Shown: in pieces, positions 32,076 through 42,599 of the stretch
Numbering within the stretch: position 1 is the stretch's first letter
Layout of the letters: every line of letters begins with the position of its first letter
Origin: Phaeoceros laevis
Taxonomy: Eukaryota > Anthocerotophyta > Anthocerotopsida > Notothyladales
Direction: 5' to 3'
NCBI GenBank assembly: GCA_049999765.1
Contig: JBNGIQ010009553.1
Location: 284,321 to 348,320 of the forward strand
DNA: 64,000 bases
Position numbers and translations under genes: made by a program
The notes under the pieces: generated by a model
The model's database searches: none
Told to the model about the DNA's origin: nothing
Seen by the model: only the letters and a program-made list of their open reading frames with translations

Positions 32076-35000
32076 TTATGCAGGGAAGACGGCCCTATGA
32101 CCTGCTAAGAGAGGCCGAGGATGGTGCGAATCCGAGGAATTGTGGGGTGTCTGTTCTTCGTGCTTCACTTTGATCATCAGGTCTCCCAGCTTTGCATATA
32201 CATTTTGCCTTTCAGGATGTTCTTGATCGCTGGCCACAAAGGAATGTGCAATTCCGCTCATGTCCATCCACCAGCTTTGTCCAGACTGCTTCCATGCTTG
32301 TGATTCCACTCTCATTGCCTGTACCTCATTTGCCTCCTCCAGCATGTCAGCAGCTGCATAGATGTTGGACATCATGACATATGCTGTAGCGTCGTTTTTG
32401 TCCACTCTCACTGCACTCTCGAATGCCATCCTTCCCAGCTCAACCTGGCCCCAAGTTCGGCAAGCACCCAAAACAGATGACCAGACCGCTAGGTCATGTT
32501 GCACTGGCATGGCCTCCACCATCTCCATCATCACGTCTAGGTGGCCTGCACGACCGAGCAGGTCGACCATGCAAGTGTAGTGTGCAATGGTTGGGTTGAT
32601 GCCATGTTCTCTGCTCATGGCCTCGAAGTACTTCTGGCCTGGAACAACTAGACCCACATGGCTGCAAACTGTGAGAACAGCGAGAAACGTAATGCTGTCT
32701 GGCTGTACGCCCTCCTGCTTCATCTTCCGGAACAGCTCAAAGACTAATTCACTCTCTCCTTGATTGGCGTATCCTGCAATCAATGCATTCCACGCCACAG
32801 TCTCTCGCCTCTGTGTTGCATCAAACACCTGCTGTGCGTCCACCATGCTACCACACTTACCATACATGTTAATCAGACTATGTGTCACGAAGGGATCCAT
32901 GGCCTCACGTCCAGCCTCCAAAATCTGGGCATGAATTTCCTTCCCCTTCTCCAGGCCTGCCCCACAGCCACAGGCCTTGAGTGCACCAACATATGTTCGG
33001 TCATCGGGCACTACACCCTCCTGCTGCATACGGGAGTACAAGTACAGAGCCTCTTGACACTCACCCATCTGGGCGTACCCCAAGATCAAGGCATTCCAAG
33101 AAACTACAGAACGATTTGACATCTTCTCAAAGACAGCTCGGGCGTCCTCCAGGCTCCCGAATTTCGAATACACATCCACAAGCATGGTCGCTACAAACAC
33201 ATCTGAGTCAAAGTTACCGTTCACTAGATCTGCGTGGATGCCTCTCACAGTCTCCAAACATCTCGTTTTCACAGTTGTCCGGTCAACTCCATTCCTCTCC
33301 TCCGTTTCTGCAAGGCTGATACAGGCCTTGAGTGCACCAATATATGTCCGAGCATCAGGTACCTGACCTTTTTGTTGCATCCGTGCAAACAGCTGCAATG
33401 CCTCTTCGCCCTTGTCCATCTGAGCGTAGCCAAAGATAATTGCAGTCCAAGAAATTACAGTATGGTCCGGCATCTTCTCGAACACATTCCTAGCATCCTC
33501 CAAGCTGCCACACTTTGCATAAACATCCACCAGCAGATTCTCCACAAACACATCCCACTCGTAATGCATTCTAACAATTTCTCGATGAATGACCCTCACA
33601 GTCTCCAGACATCTTTTCAGGTGTACTGCACCACCTTTGTTGTTTTGTTGGCATCCTGCCAAACTACTGCAAGCTTTGAGTGCACTAACAAAGGTCCGGT
33701 CATCAGCTACCACACCTTCCTGTTGCATCTGAAAGAAAAGCTGCAGAGCCTCTTCACCCTTGTCCAAATTGGCATACCCTAGTATCATGGCATTCCAGGA
33801 CACAACGTCACGATGAGGCATTGTGCTGAACACCTGAACGGCGTCCGTCAAGCTCCCGCACTTTGCGTAGGCATCCACCAACATGGTCCCGACAAATACA
33901 TCTGAATCAAACTTACCATTCACTATGTCAGTATGGATGGATCTGACAGTGTCTAGACGTCGTTTTTTCAAATCTCTGTCACCGACTCCATAACTCTCAT
34001 CCAATTGAGCTAGGCTACTGCAAGCCTTCAAAGCACCAACATATGTCTGGTCTGTAGGTACAAGACCTTCCTGTTGCATCCTGGCAAACAGTTGCAATGC
34101 CTCTTCACCTCGGTCCATCTGAGCATACCCCAGGATTATGGCATTCCAGGTAATCAGATCACGGTAAGGCATATTCTCAAATACATGCCTAGCATCCATT
34201 AGGCTGCCACATTTTGCATACACATCCACCAGCATAGTACCCACAAACACGTCCGACTCAAACTTCCCCTTTACTACATCACTATGGATGCTTCGAACTG
34301 TCTCCAGACATCTTGCTTTCGCTCGTCTTGCATCAGAATCATTTTTCTTTACTGATTCGATCACGGAGGCACAAGCCTTGAGAGCAGCAACATATGTTCT
34401 GTCATTCGGTACCACACCTTCCTCTCGCATTCGAGAAAACAGCTGCAAAGCGTCTTCACCCTTGTTCATCCGCTGCGCATAGCCCAAGATCATAGCAGTC
34501 CAAGAAACAATAGTTCGATGAGGCATCTTCTCAAATATACACCTAGCATCCTCCAGGCTGCCACATTTTATGTACACATCGACCAGCATTGTCCCGACAA
34601 ACACATCTGACTCAAACTGTGCCGTCACAATATGTGCGTGGATGGCTCTGACAGCCTCCAGACATCTTTCTGTCATGCTTATCGCATCATCTTTTTTCCT
34701 ATTCTCTAACCCCACAAGCGCACTACACGCCTTCAGTGCACTAACATATGTCCTTTCATTGGGTACCACACCATCCAGTTGCATCTTGGCAAAAAGCTGC
34801 AGAGCCTCTTCACCCTTGTTCCTCTGAGCGTACCCCAGTATTATAGCATTCCAAGATACCACATCACGATAAGGCATTTTCTTGAACACACACATGGCCT
34901 CTGTCAAGATCCCAAATTTTGCGTACACATCCACTAGCATGTTACAGACGAAGACATCTGACTCAAACTTTGTATTCATAACATCTGTGTGGATGGCCCG

Positions 35001-36452
35001 GACAGTTTCCAAACACTTTTTTTGCCTAGCTATAGCATCATCACCTTCACTCGCCTTTTTCAACTCTGCTAGCCTACTGCAAGCTTTGAGTGCACTGACA
35101 TATGTCCGGTCATTCGGTACCACACCTTCCTGTCGCATCCGAGTAAACAGTTGCAAAGCCTCGTCACCCTCATCCATCTGGCCATAACCAAATATCATGG
35201 CATTCCAAGAAACCACGTCGCGATAAGGCATTTGTTCAAACACACGCCTAGCATCCCCTAGGCTCCCACATTTTGCATACACGTCCATCAACATATTACC
35301 GACATACAAATCAGACTCTAAGTTACTTCTGACAACATCTCTGTGGACAGCTCTTACAATCTCCAGACAACTTTCCTTGACTGCTATACCACCACCTTGA
35401 TTCAAGGCTTTCGAATCTGTCAGGCTACTGCAAGCCTTGAGTGCACTCACATAAGTTCGGTCACTGGGTACCACACCTTCTTCTTTCATCTGGGTATAAA
35501 GTTTTAATGCCTCTTCACCCTCATTCAGCTGCGCATATCCTAGGATTAATGTATTCCATGAAACCACAGTACGATGAGGCATCTCCTTGAATACACGGCT
35601 TGCATCCTGCAGGCTCCCACATTTTGCATACGCATCCACCAGCATGTTACCCACAAACACATTTGACTCCAAGTTGGCTTCCCTTATATCAGCGTGAATG
35701 GCTCTCACTGCCTCCAGACCTAGTTTTGCCACTGGTATCCCATCACGTTCCTTCCTTTTTTCCCATCTTGCCAGGTTACTAGAAGCCTTGAGAGTACCAA
35801 CGTAAGTCCGCACATCAGGTACCACACCTTCTTGTCTCATACGGGCGAACAATTGCAAAGCTTCTTCACCGTTCCCTATCTGAGCATACCCCAAAATTAT
35901 GGCATTCCAGGAAACCACATCACGACGAGGCATCTTCTCAAATGCACGCCTTGCATCCTGCACGCTTCCGCATTTGGCATAAATATCTACCAGCATTGTG
36001 CCGACATACAAATCTGACTCGAACCCGCTGCTTAGCACCTTTCTGTGAATTAGCTTAGCAGTATCCAGGTCCCTCAAGCTACTGCACTCCTTCAATATTG
36101 CCAGAAAGGTGTGGCGGCCTGGTTCCACACCGTCCTGAAGCATTTCCTCGTACATTTTAAGAGCCTCTATACCTTGCCCACACTTGATACGTTGCGATAA
36201 GAGTGCAGCCCAAGAGTACGAATCTCTTTGAGAGGACCTCAACTCAGTGGCATAACCGGTGCCACTTCCATAGCCACTACAGGTATGAACGGACAATGCG
36301 TCCTTATTTAGAGCCTCTGTCATCCATTGTGGAGTACTCCAGTCCTCTATCCAACTCCCTTTCTTGGTACTGCTGTGCCGAAAATGTGGAGACTTGGCAT
36401 GGAGCTGGTCATTGGCCCGCCCATTATAAGTCCACCACTTCCTCACAAACAT
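32076..36452 (-). CDS. Giant intronless PPR protein, PLS/E class, 1458 aa
   Basis: A single open frame with about ten P-L-S triplets, each about 113-117 residues and each marked by VVSWN(A/T)-like and (L)VDVYAKCGSL(E)DA words. PPR proteins bind organellar RNA one nucleotide per motif, usually in mitochondria or plastids. In most triplets the L motif carries an extra 10-15-residue charged insert between LKACSSL and the VRAIH word (e.g. RKKDDAISMTERCLEA). The last triplet lacks the insert, and the C-terminus has E-type repeats (AVWSSVLGACRTWGQ, ATAYVMMSNIYAAADML) plus a short tail without a DYW deaminase. It may edit RNA with a DYW partner in trans, or serve processing or stability. Start at 36452; a basic N-terminus (MFVRKWWTYNGRAND) is compatible with organelle targeting. 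Confidence 0.9.
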   Translation of the reverse strand: MFVRKWWTYNGRANDQLHAKSPHFRHSSTKKGSWIEDWSTPQWMTEALNKDALSVHTCSGYGSGTGYATELRSSQRDSYSWAALLSQRIKCGQGIEALKMYEEMLQDGVEPGRHTFLAILKECSSLRDLDTAKLIHRKVLSSGFESDLYVGTMLVDIYAKCGSVQDARRAFEKMPRRDVVSWNAIILGYAQIGNGEEALQLFARMRQEGVVPDVRTYVGTLKASSNLARWEKRKERDGIPVAKLGLEAVRAIHADIREANLESNVFVGNMLVDAYAKCGSLQDASRVFKEMPHRTVVSWNTLILGYAQLNEGEEALKLYTQMKEEGVVPSDRTYVSALKACSSLTDSKALNQGGGIAVKESCLEIVRAVHRDVVRSNLESDLYVGNMLMDVYAKCGSLGDARRVFEQMPYRDVVSWNAMIFGYGQMDEGDEALQLFTRMRQEGVVPNDRTYVSALKACSRLAELKKASEGDDAIARQKKCLETVRAIHTDVMNTKFESDVFVCNMLVDVYAKFGILTEAMCVFKKMPYRDVVSWNAIILGYAQRNKGEEALQLFAKMQLDGVVPNERTYVSALKACSALVGLENRKKDDAISMTERCLEAVRAIHAHIVTAQFESDVFVGTMLVDVYIKCGSLEDARCIFEKMPHRTIVSWTAMILGYAQRMNKGEDALQLFSRMREEGVVPNDRTYVAALKACASVIESVKKNDSDARRAKARCLETVRSIHSDVVKGKFESDVFVGTMLVDVYAKCGSLMDARHVFENMPYRDLITWNAIILGYAQMDRGEEALQLFARMQQEGLVPTDQTYVGALKACSSLAQLDESYGVGDRDLKKRRLDTVRSIHTDIVNGKFDSDVFVGTMLVDAYAKCGSLTDAVQVFSTMPHRDVVSWNAMILGYANLDKGEEALQLFFQMQQEGVVADDRTFVSALKACSSLAGCQQNNKGGAVHLKRCLETVRVIHREIVRMHYEWDVFVENLLVDVYAKCGSLEDARNVFEKMPDHTVISWTAIIFGYAQMDKGEEALQLFARMQQKGQVPDARTYIGALKACISLAETEERNGVDRTTVKTRCLETVRGIHADLVNGNFDSDVFVATMLVDVYSKFGSLEDARAVFEKMSNRSVVSWNALILGYAQMGECQEALYLYSRMQQEGVVPDDRTYVGALKACGCGAGLEKGKEIHAQILEAGREAMDPFVTHSLINMYGKCGSMVDAQQVFDATQRRETVAWNALIAGYANQGESELVFELFRKMKQEGVQPDSITFLAVLTVCSHVGLVVPGQKYFEAMSREHGINPTIAHYTCMVDLLGRAGHLDVMMEMVEAMPVQHDLAVWSSVLGACRTWGQVELGRMAFESAVRVDKNDATAYVMMSNIYAAADMLEEANEVQAMRVESQAWKQSGQSWWMDMSGIAHSFVASDQEHPERQNVYAKLGDLMIKVKHEEQTPHNSSDSHHPRPLLAGHRAVFPA

Positions 36453-36583
36453 GAAGCAAGGGGTATGAAAGCCAGGACTTCAATTGCCTGTCGTCCCCGT
36501 CAGTAGTCGGACCTTGAATATATGTTTCGGCAGTCAGCTCACAAGTACCTTCTTGAGGGCTAACCTCCAGCTCCATTGAGTAC

Positions 36584-36820
36584 CTGGAAGAAACCCCATT
36601 CCTTGCAAGCTTGGTGAACTGCCTCCGAGACGCTGGCCCGCTCGGGCCCATCCAGCTTGGACAGGTCTACTACAGGGATGTGAGCATCCCAGAGCTCATC
36701 CCCGCGCTTGAGCTGTTCATCCTCTGGTTTTACGTGCTCCTCCGGGATCCTGTCGATGCCGGTGTCCCGCAGGTCCTGGACTCCGGTCACCCCCCCGAGC
36801 CAGTGATGCCCGTTTTGCAT
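36584..36820 (-). pseudogene. Orphan first exon of a 2-oxoglutarate/Fe(II) dioxygenase
   Basis: Encodes 79 residues ending at a donor (CAG/GTACTC): GVTGVQDLRDTGIDRIPEEH, then HIPVVDLSKLDG and QACKEWGFFQ. This is the DIOX_N domain of plant 2OG dioxygenases (flavonoid, gibberellin or ACC-oxidase relatives), many of which have an intron exactly after WGFFQ. The following exons (VNHG..., HxD...H iron site) are absent. The 1458-aa PPR frame begins only 132 bp downstream on the same strand, so the dioxygenase was truncated there or the PPR gene landed in its intron. A run of seven G (minus strand, near 36793) lies early in the exon. Confidence 0.7.
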
Positions 36821-37374
36821 TGCGCAAAGTTTGCTCTCAGCTAAAGAGTGAAATTCGTTGCGAGCAAACCACAAATGCTGGCACAAGTCGAGGCAGTGGT
36901 CAGGACAATGAGGAGCGCAGCTGAAAGGAGAGTAGCGTAGGCTCTCTCCAGCACACCTCGTGTTCAGACTATTGTCAGCATCGGGCAGTTGAGGTACCTC
37001 TCGTAGCTCCATTCCAGCTTGTTGGCAACCACCAAGCAAGAATCTCCTTGCGATCCAACGGTTGGGCGAGCACAGCTGAATTCTATTCACCCTCTGACGC
37101 CGTCTCAAATGCGTCTCAAATACTTGAGAAGGTTCCCTTAATGTTTTTGAACTGAGATGACTCTGATTTCTCCAAGTAGCCGTCGCTAGTCGCAGACGAA
37201 GGTCTGCGAAGCATAAGTGGATAAGTGGATGTGTGAAATCACATCCACCAGGTAAGTTACTTCTCGTTACAACTGAGTTACCAGGGTTTTGGCTGGCCTT
37301 GTCACTGACGAAGCGGAAGTGGATGTGATTTCATCCAAATTGCAAGGGCAGCTGGAAGTTCTCGAACCGCCAGG

Positions 37375-37470
37375 ACACATGGGAAATCTTCGAGCTCTCC
37401 AAGTTAAGGGAGCTGTGCCGAAGGAACCCAGGAGAGGCCGGCAACGACTTGACAAGAAGCAAACGTAGAA
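37375..37470 (+). repeat. Dispersed ~100-bp repeat, copy 1 (second copy 39285-39390)
   Basis: Both copies share TTCGAGCTCTCCA, GGGAGCT, AGGCCGG, the word CGACTTGACAAGAAGCAAA and a following GAATGA(G/A)CTGGAT, in the same orientation on either side of RPL24. No function recognised. Confidence 0.55.
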
Positions 37471-37508
37471 TGAGCTGGATCGTGCGTTCAACTGATTTTC
37501 ACCAGACT

Positions 37509-38487
37509 TTACTTCTTGACATCCTTCTTCTCTGTTTTGTGCACTTTCTTCCACTCTTCTGGACTGTCGATGATCTCTCCCGTCTTGATAAGGTACCGCA
37601 CCCTTTTGCCGTTATCCATAAGTTTGTGACCAACTCTGCTTGCCACCTTAGCTGTCTTCGAGTAAAGCATGACATTGGAGCTGTGGATGGCAGCCTCTAG
37701 CTAGAAACGCAAAAAAATGCACTATGGAAATTAGGCCGACAACCAGTACCCCGTGAGCAGCATTTCAATAAAGGCGTACCAGGAATGCACACATCATTTT
37801 GGAGACCAAAGAGCTTTAGGGCACTACCAGACCTTACCTGAATAATCTGACCAGTCTCTCCCTCAGCTTTAGGTTTGACGTGCTTCGTTTTGAGATTGAT
37901 GTCCTTTACTATGATCTTGCTGTTGTGAGTCATTATCCGACTGACTTCACCTATTTTCCCCTTGTCTGTCCCGGCTATGACCTTCACTGTATCTCCTATT
38001 TTGACATGCAACTTCTTCACAACAGGTAGACTGTTTGGCTTAACTTCCTTCCTTTCCCAGCGCTTAATCTGCAACACATCACCGTGTAGAAGGTCGCGTC
38101 AGTACGCATTGCCAGCACAGCCAGAAGCACCACTCTGCATATGGCCCCTACTTCCGGAACCTCAACAGTCTCTTGAGAAGAACACGAGCTGCTTTGCTCA
38201 CCGCCATTCTGACTACAAATGGTCTACTCAGAGTGCTTCCCTGCAAAGAATCCATACAGCACAGCGTCAGGAACAGAGACATCCATATTTTAGAAATAGC
38301 TGCAGAATACCAAATCACGCGCAAGCCGACAATGAGGGTTTCACTCTGCCCAAACAGCCTTCTGAATGTCTCAGTATACCAGAGCTAATGACTGTGGCTG
38401 TGGAGCGCCGGTCCCCATTATCGAGCTGGAGGAGAAGCCTGCAACTGAGAGAGATCCCATGGCCGAATGTAAGGTGAGCGCGGCCAT
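37509..38487 (-). CDS. RPL24: Plastid ribosomal protein L24 (bL24c), 4 exons
   Basis: Exons (minus strand): 38487-38380, 38240-38202, 38068-37838, 37700-37509; joined in frame, 189 aa. Exon 1 encodes a Ser/Ala-rich chloroplast transit peptide ([20 protein letters not shown]). Exon 2 ends RPFVVRMA just before the mature core [20 protein letters not shown]. The KOW motif follows (VGDTVKVI-like: [19 protein letters not shown]) and then the conserved [13 protein letters not shown] and [18 protein letters not shown]. It binds 23S rRNA early in large-subunit assembly of plastid ribosomes. The match to plant nuclear-encoded RPL24 is by memory. Exon 2 is only 39 bp. Confidence 0.94.
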
Positions 38488-38941
38488 TGTCACAAGATAG
38501 TGCCAGAGAACGAGAGCAAGCCTTGCTTCAGTCCTTATCGCGGCCTCCAAAAGCCGTAACTATCGTCGTTTGGATCTGATGCGAATTGCCGGCAACTTGC
38601 GCACACTAGTCTAAGAAGCGCTCGATGTTTTTGCTGGCCACAAACTTTTTATCACTTCTCAGAAGTCAGAACGAAACCAAGCCTTACTGAGTCTACTACT
38701 GACTCTTTCTTATGTTCATTTTTGTTATCCTCTACTTCATGTGACACAGGCCTCGCAAGTGATGGGTGTAAGCACTGTAAGGCAAATGCTTGTTCTGTTG
38801 TTTTGTTTGTGTCCGAGGGGCACGGAAAGCTTTAGCAGGCTAGCGGCACTCCTTCAGAAGAAAATCTGTGGGGTGGGAGCTTTCATGTGTTTGGCATACC
38901 TGTAGGACCTTGGACTGAGGAACTATCGATTTTCCTCTGCT

Positions 38942-39058
38942 GTGCTCCTCAGCTCTTCTGGTTTGCAGGGTGCAGTCTTAAGAAATGGAGACTCCTAGTG
39001 CTCCTCAGTTCTTTTGGTTTGCAGGCTGCCAAGTCTTAAGAAATGGAGACTTCTAGTG
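38942..39058 (+). repeat. Two-copy tandem repeat, 56-60 bp
   Basis: Units begin GTGCTCCTCAG and contain TTTGCAGG and GTCTTAAGAAATGGAGACT; copies start at 38942 and 38998. Confidence 0.7.
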
Positions 39059-39510
39059 GGCAAACTGCAATCCAAGGTGAGGTAGTACCGGTACTTGGAG
39101 GTGCAACCTCTGCTCTATTCAGGGTGCAGCACCTGAAGTTTACATCTCAGCTTGCTAGAATAGCGTCTTGATTGATTGCAAGGACGTTAAGAACGCTCTG
39201 ACAATTCGTTCTGACAAAAGCAAGTTCTTTGCATCTGCACAAATTAATACGATATGTCAGCCCCCTAAATCTACCAAGGTGGGCACTGGGCAATGTTCGA
39301 GCTCTCCAGTGACGGGAGCTAAGCCGAGAGGACACACGAAAGGCCGGTGACGACTTGACAAGAAGCAAAAGGAGAATGAACTGGATGCGAATGCCAAGTA
39401 GCATACACAGTGGAACAGGAACAGTGCTTCTTCTGCGCACCTAACTGCAGAAGGTTACACCCACTGGCAGATGCTCCTTGAGCAAGCTGCCCGCGTCCAC
39501 GCACACCCAC

Positions 39511-39576
39511 AACCGAGTGCCAGCATCCATCCTAACCGAGAGCAACCGAGTGCCAGAATCCATCCTAACCAAGCGC
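39511..39576 (+). repeat. 33-bp tandem repeat
   Basis: Two 33-bp units starting AACCGAGTGCCAG at 39511 and 39544. The surrounding 39.1-40.1 kb has no gene; it also carries a GA/GAA-rich run at 39880-39945. Confidence 0.65.
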
Positions 39577-40336
39577 AACCGAGGCCTTGATCTTGATCGC
39601 CACTTCTAGACCGCGACATCCCTACCTACAATCACACCTACAATTACAGTTGAGGCAAGTACAGCAGGGCCAAAAGAAGCGTCCGTGCTAGCATTCTCAG
39701 TCCGGCCGTGCTAGGAGTCCCGACTGAGAGTGCATGTGGGCATGGGCTGCACAGTTGCCGTTATGCCAAAAGCTGCACGGCAGGTCATCCCAGAGGAGCT
39801 GTGCTGCTCGCGTCCACGCGCACCCGCAGCCGCATGGCAGCATCCATCGCTTGGCAACTCTGACCCTTGCTCCAGAGAATGAAGACGAAGATGAAGATCA
39901 AGGTGAAGATGAAGGCGAGCAGGTGGCAGCAAGAAGATGAAGAGATCGCACGGGTCACTAGGTGCACAGGAGAAGGGAAGACTGCGAGAGAAGGAATGGA
40001 AAGGAAGGAGCTGAGGCTGCTTTTATAGTGATAAGTGGATGGACTGCAGTCACTGCACGAAGCGTGGAGAAAGCGCACGGTCCGAACTGAACTCGTGCCT
40101 CTGTGTGCTTTTTGGAGACTACGTTCACACCGGAGGTTGAATCAACTTGATTTCAAATTTAGGACTGTATTTCTTGGAAATTACTGGTCTAACCTGGGAT
40201 GAGTCAATGTTGGTCCTGGGCCCAATTGTCGAAGAGTTGGAACCAGTCAAGCAGGAGTCCGATTTAGCTGCTTGTTATCACAACAGGAGCAGCAGGAGTG
40301 GAGGAGTGTCTGGCCAGGGCAAGCACGCTCGTCGCA

Positions 40337-41451
40337 ATGACATCAACGGCGTCGTCTGTGGTTGGTGCGTGACGCTGTCATTCTCTGAACTCTTGTGGTG
40401 CCTAGTGCTTCAGTTGGGATGTGATGGAGGTGATACAGAAGTTGTGCTTTCCTTAGCTGCTGCAACTTGGTGCCTGGTCTTGGCGCTTCCTTGCTGGCTG
40501 ACAGACCTAAGAGCGCTCTGCTGTTTATCCACGGGGGCAGATGATCATCTTCGTCGTTTGTGTGCCGCGGGCTCTCTATGAATTTAGGGCTAGTTATTGC
40601 CGGTTGCAAAGATCTGTAGGGACCGCAGTTCCAGGAAGCTGATCCACAACCTGTGCAGTTCCGAGAAATTTCCGGTTGCTCGAAGAGCTGGAGAGAGGGG
40701 AGAAGGGAATTGGTGATGGCACTGTCAGTTACGGGATGGATGACGGGGATGATGTGTTCATGCGATCGTGGACTGGGACGATAATTGGTCCCAACACTGT
40801 GAGTGCCTCGAATGGTGTGCCCTTTGATTGCATTTTGAAAGTAATCTTTGAATCTCGTGTTGCATTGCATTCCTTCTGGGGTTTGAGGGGAACTTCGTGG
40901 TTGCAAGGTCTGGTCGGCAAAATTCCTCTGGCTTAATCGTGTTTGTTTCTTGATGTTCAGTCGGTCCACGAAGGGCGAATCTATACAGTGAAATTGTTTT
41001 GTGACAAGGATTACCCTGATAGGCCTCCCACTGTCAGATTCCACTCTCGGATCAACATGACCTGTGTAAATCAAGAAAATGGCGTGGTAAGGTTCAGGAA
41101 GTACACTGGGGTTTCTGCTCTATTGGAAATCTAGGACTTTCTTGCTGGTTATTTCGTTTCTGGTCGTCGACAAGAACTTAGACTGCAAATATCTAATCTT
41201 GAGCATGGGTGTGTACCTCAGCTTCATATGGTTAAACTCTTCTGATATGGTTCAGTTGCTATGCTTGCAACTTCAGGCCATGCTGTAATGAGCTTCTGGT
41301 TGGGTTTCAGGTTGACCCTAGGCATTTTTCAATGCTGGCCCAATGGCGACGAGAGTACACGATGGAGAACATCCTCACCGAGCTCAAACGTGAAATGGCT
41401 GCAACCCCTAACAGGAAATTGCAGCAGCCACCTGAGGGGAGCTGTTTTTAG
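40337..41451 (+). CDS. UEV1: Ubiquitin-conjugating enzyme variant UEV1 (MMS2-like), 4 exons
   Basis: Exons 40337-40364, 40659-40798, 40961-41086, 41311-41451, joined in frame to 144 aa. It begins [20 protein letters not shown], then the UBC-variant fold: [49 protein letters not shown], and ends [10 protein letters not shown]. The catalytic Cys region of a true E2 is replaced, as in all UEVs. It pairs with UBC13 to build Lys63-linked ubiquitin chains (DNA-damage tolerance, signalling). The first exon is only 28 bp; I chose it because GTTG + TTCCG restores the conserved VVVPRNF. The 300-bp intron 1 near the 5' end is common for this family. Confidence 0.94.
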
Positions 41452-41995
41452 TGGATTGCACATTCCAGAGAGAAATGTCTTAAGACATGGGGAAAGAAAC
41501 ACGTGGTGTTGAACTCAGGGAATGTTGAGGGGTTCTAGACTTGCTGACGTGACTCCAACTGCATACAAGAAGGATTATTTGTTTGAATGCTGGTCATGCA
41601 CACTTTGTAAGGAGTTGAGAGGCTCTGCAGGGTAGGAGGTCTGTAACGCTCTTGCGAAATGCTGCTTTTCTGGGTGTTTTGTGCAGCAAAGCTATGCCTG
41701 CCTGCTATCGTGAGTCTCTGTGTAAACAGGGATGCTACCAGCTGCGGGATGTGTTCACCGTATTGTTTTGAGATGGCATTTTCTTGACTCTACTCTACGA
41801 GGTCCGGAATTAGGAGTCTTATACCCCATCCTGTGGGAACTAGGACCTTCAAGTGTTTTCATAATTGGCTCAAGGGCCTGCTATACTGATTAGTTGATCC
41901 ACTTTTCACAAGGATCTGAGTTTCCTGTTCTCGGTAACTGAGAGTGGCCGTCCGCGTATTGGTAATTTGGTATGTGCCTGTAGCAGGGAGCCTAC
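41452..41995. other. 3' flank of UEV1
   Basis: No coding signal; ends at the target-site duplication of the hAT-type MITE. Confidence 0.5.
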
Positions 41996-42003
41996 ATTGC
42001 TAT

Positions 42004-42579
42004 CAGGGTGGGAATTTGACCGGTTTGCAAAGGGTTTTTTGACCCTTTTATTTTGGGGTAATCCGATCAAGGGTAAACTGGTTAAACGGTTTAAAAAGTT
42101 TTAATCAATTTGACCCTTTAATCTGATCAAAAGGTAAAGATTAAACCAGTTAAAAAGTTAAAAAACTTCAAACCGTTTAATTGGTTTATAACTTTAAAAA
42201 CTAAAATGAAGTTAGCTTGAGAAAGTAGTGAGTTGGTAGAGCGTTGGGGTTGGAGAAAAGGAGGTCGTGTGCTTGACCCTACTAGGCCTTATTTTTACCC
42301 ATGTAACCCGTTTATAACTTTTTTAACCCGGTCAAACCGTTTAGGGATGTGATCTTTTTATTTGGAAGTAATCCGGTCACAGTAAACCGGTTAAAATCGT
42401 TTATGACCCTTTTCTCGGGAGGTAAAAGGGTCAACATGTGTTATTTTGAAAAAAAAAATTACACGGCTGGATAGCCCTTTTAAAAAGGCATCCGAATCGA
42501 CTGTAACTTTTTTCTTGACTACTAAAGAAATCCCGAAACCTCTAAAACCCTTTTGGCAAACCGGTCAAATTCCTACCTG
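42004..42579. mobile_element. hAT-type MITE, 576 bp, with perfect 8-bp target duplication
   Basis: Begins CAGGGTGGGAATTTGACCGG and ends with the near-perfect complement CCGGTCAAATTCCTACCTG. It is flanked by the identical octamer ATTGCTAT at 41996-42003 and 42580-42587. An 8-bp duplication and CAGGG-type ends are diagnostic of the hAT superfamily. The interior is made of AACCGGTTTAA / AAAGGGTCAA words in both orientations and has no transposase. At 42222-42290 it contains a tRNA-like stretch (GAGTTGGTAGAGCG, then GGTCGTGTGCTTGACCC). The perfect duplication suggests a fairly recent insertion. Confidence 0.9.
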
Positions 42580-42599
42580 ATTGCTATGCAACGTTGCTT

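Noticed and set aside
33234-33782. 182-codon + strand frame inside the large PPR gene
   Set aside because: Antisense of repetitive PPR codons; no domain of its own.
40147-40581. 144-codon + frame just upstream of UEV1
   Set aside because: It contains the 28-bp UEV1 first exon in a different frame and is mostly intron 1; no domain.
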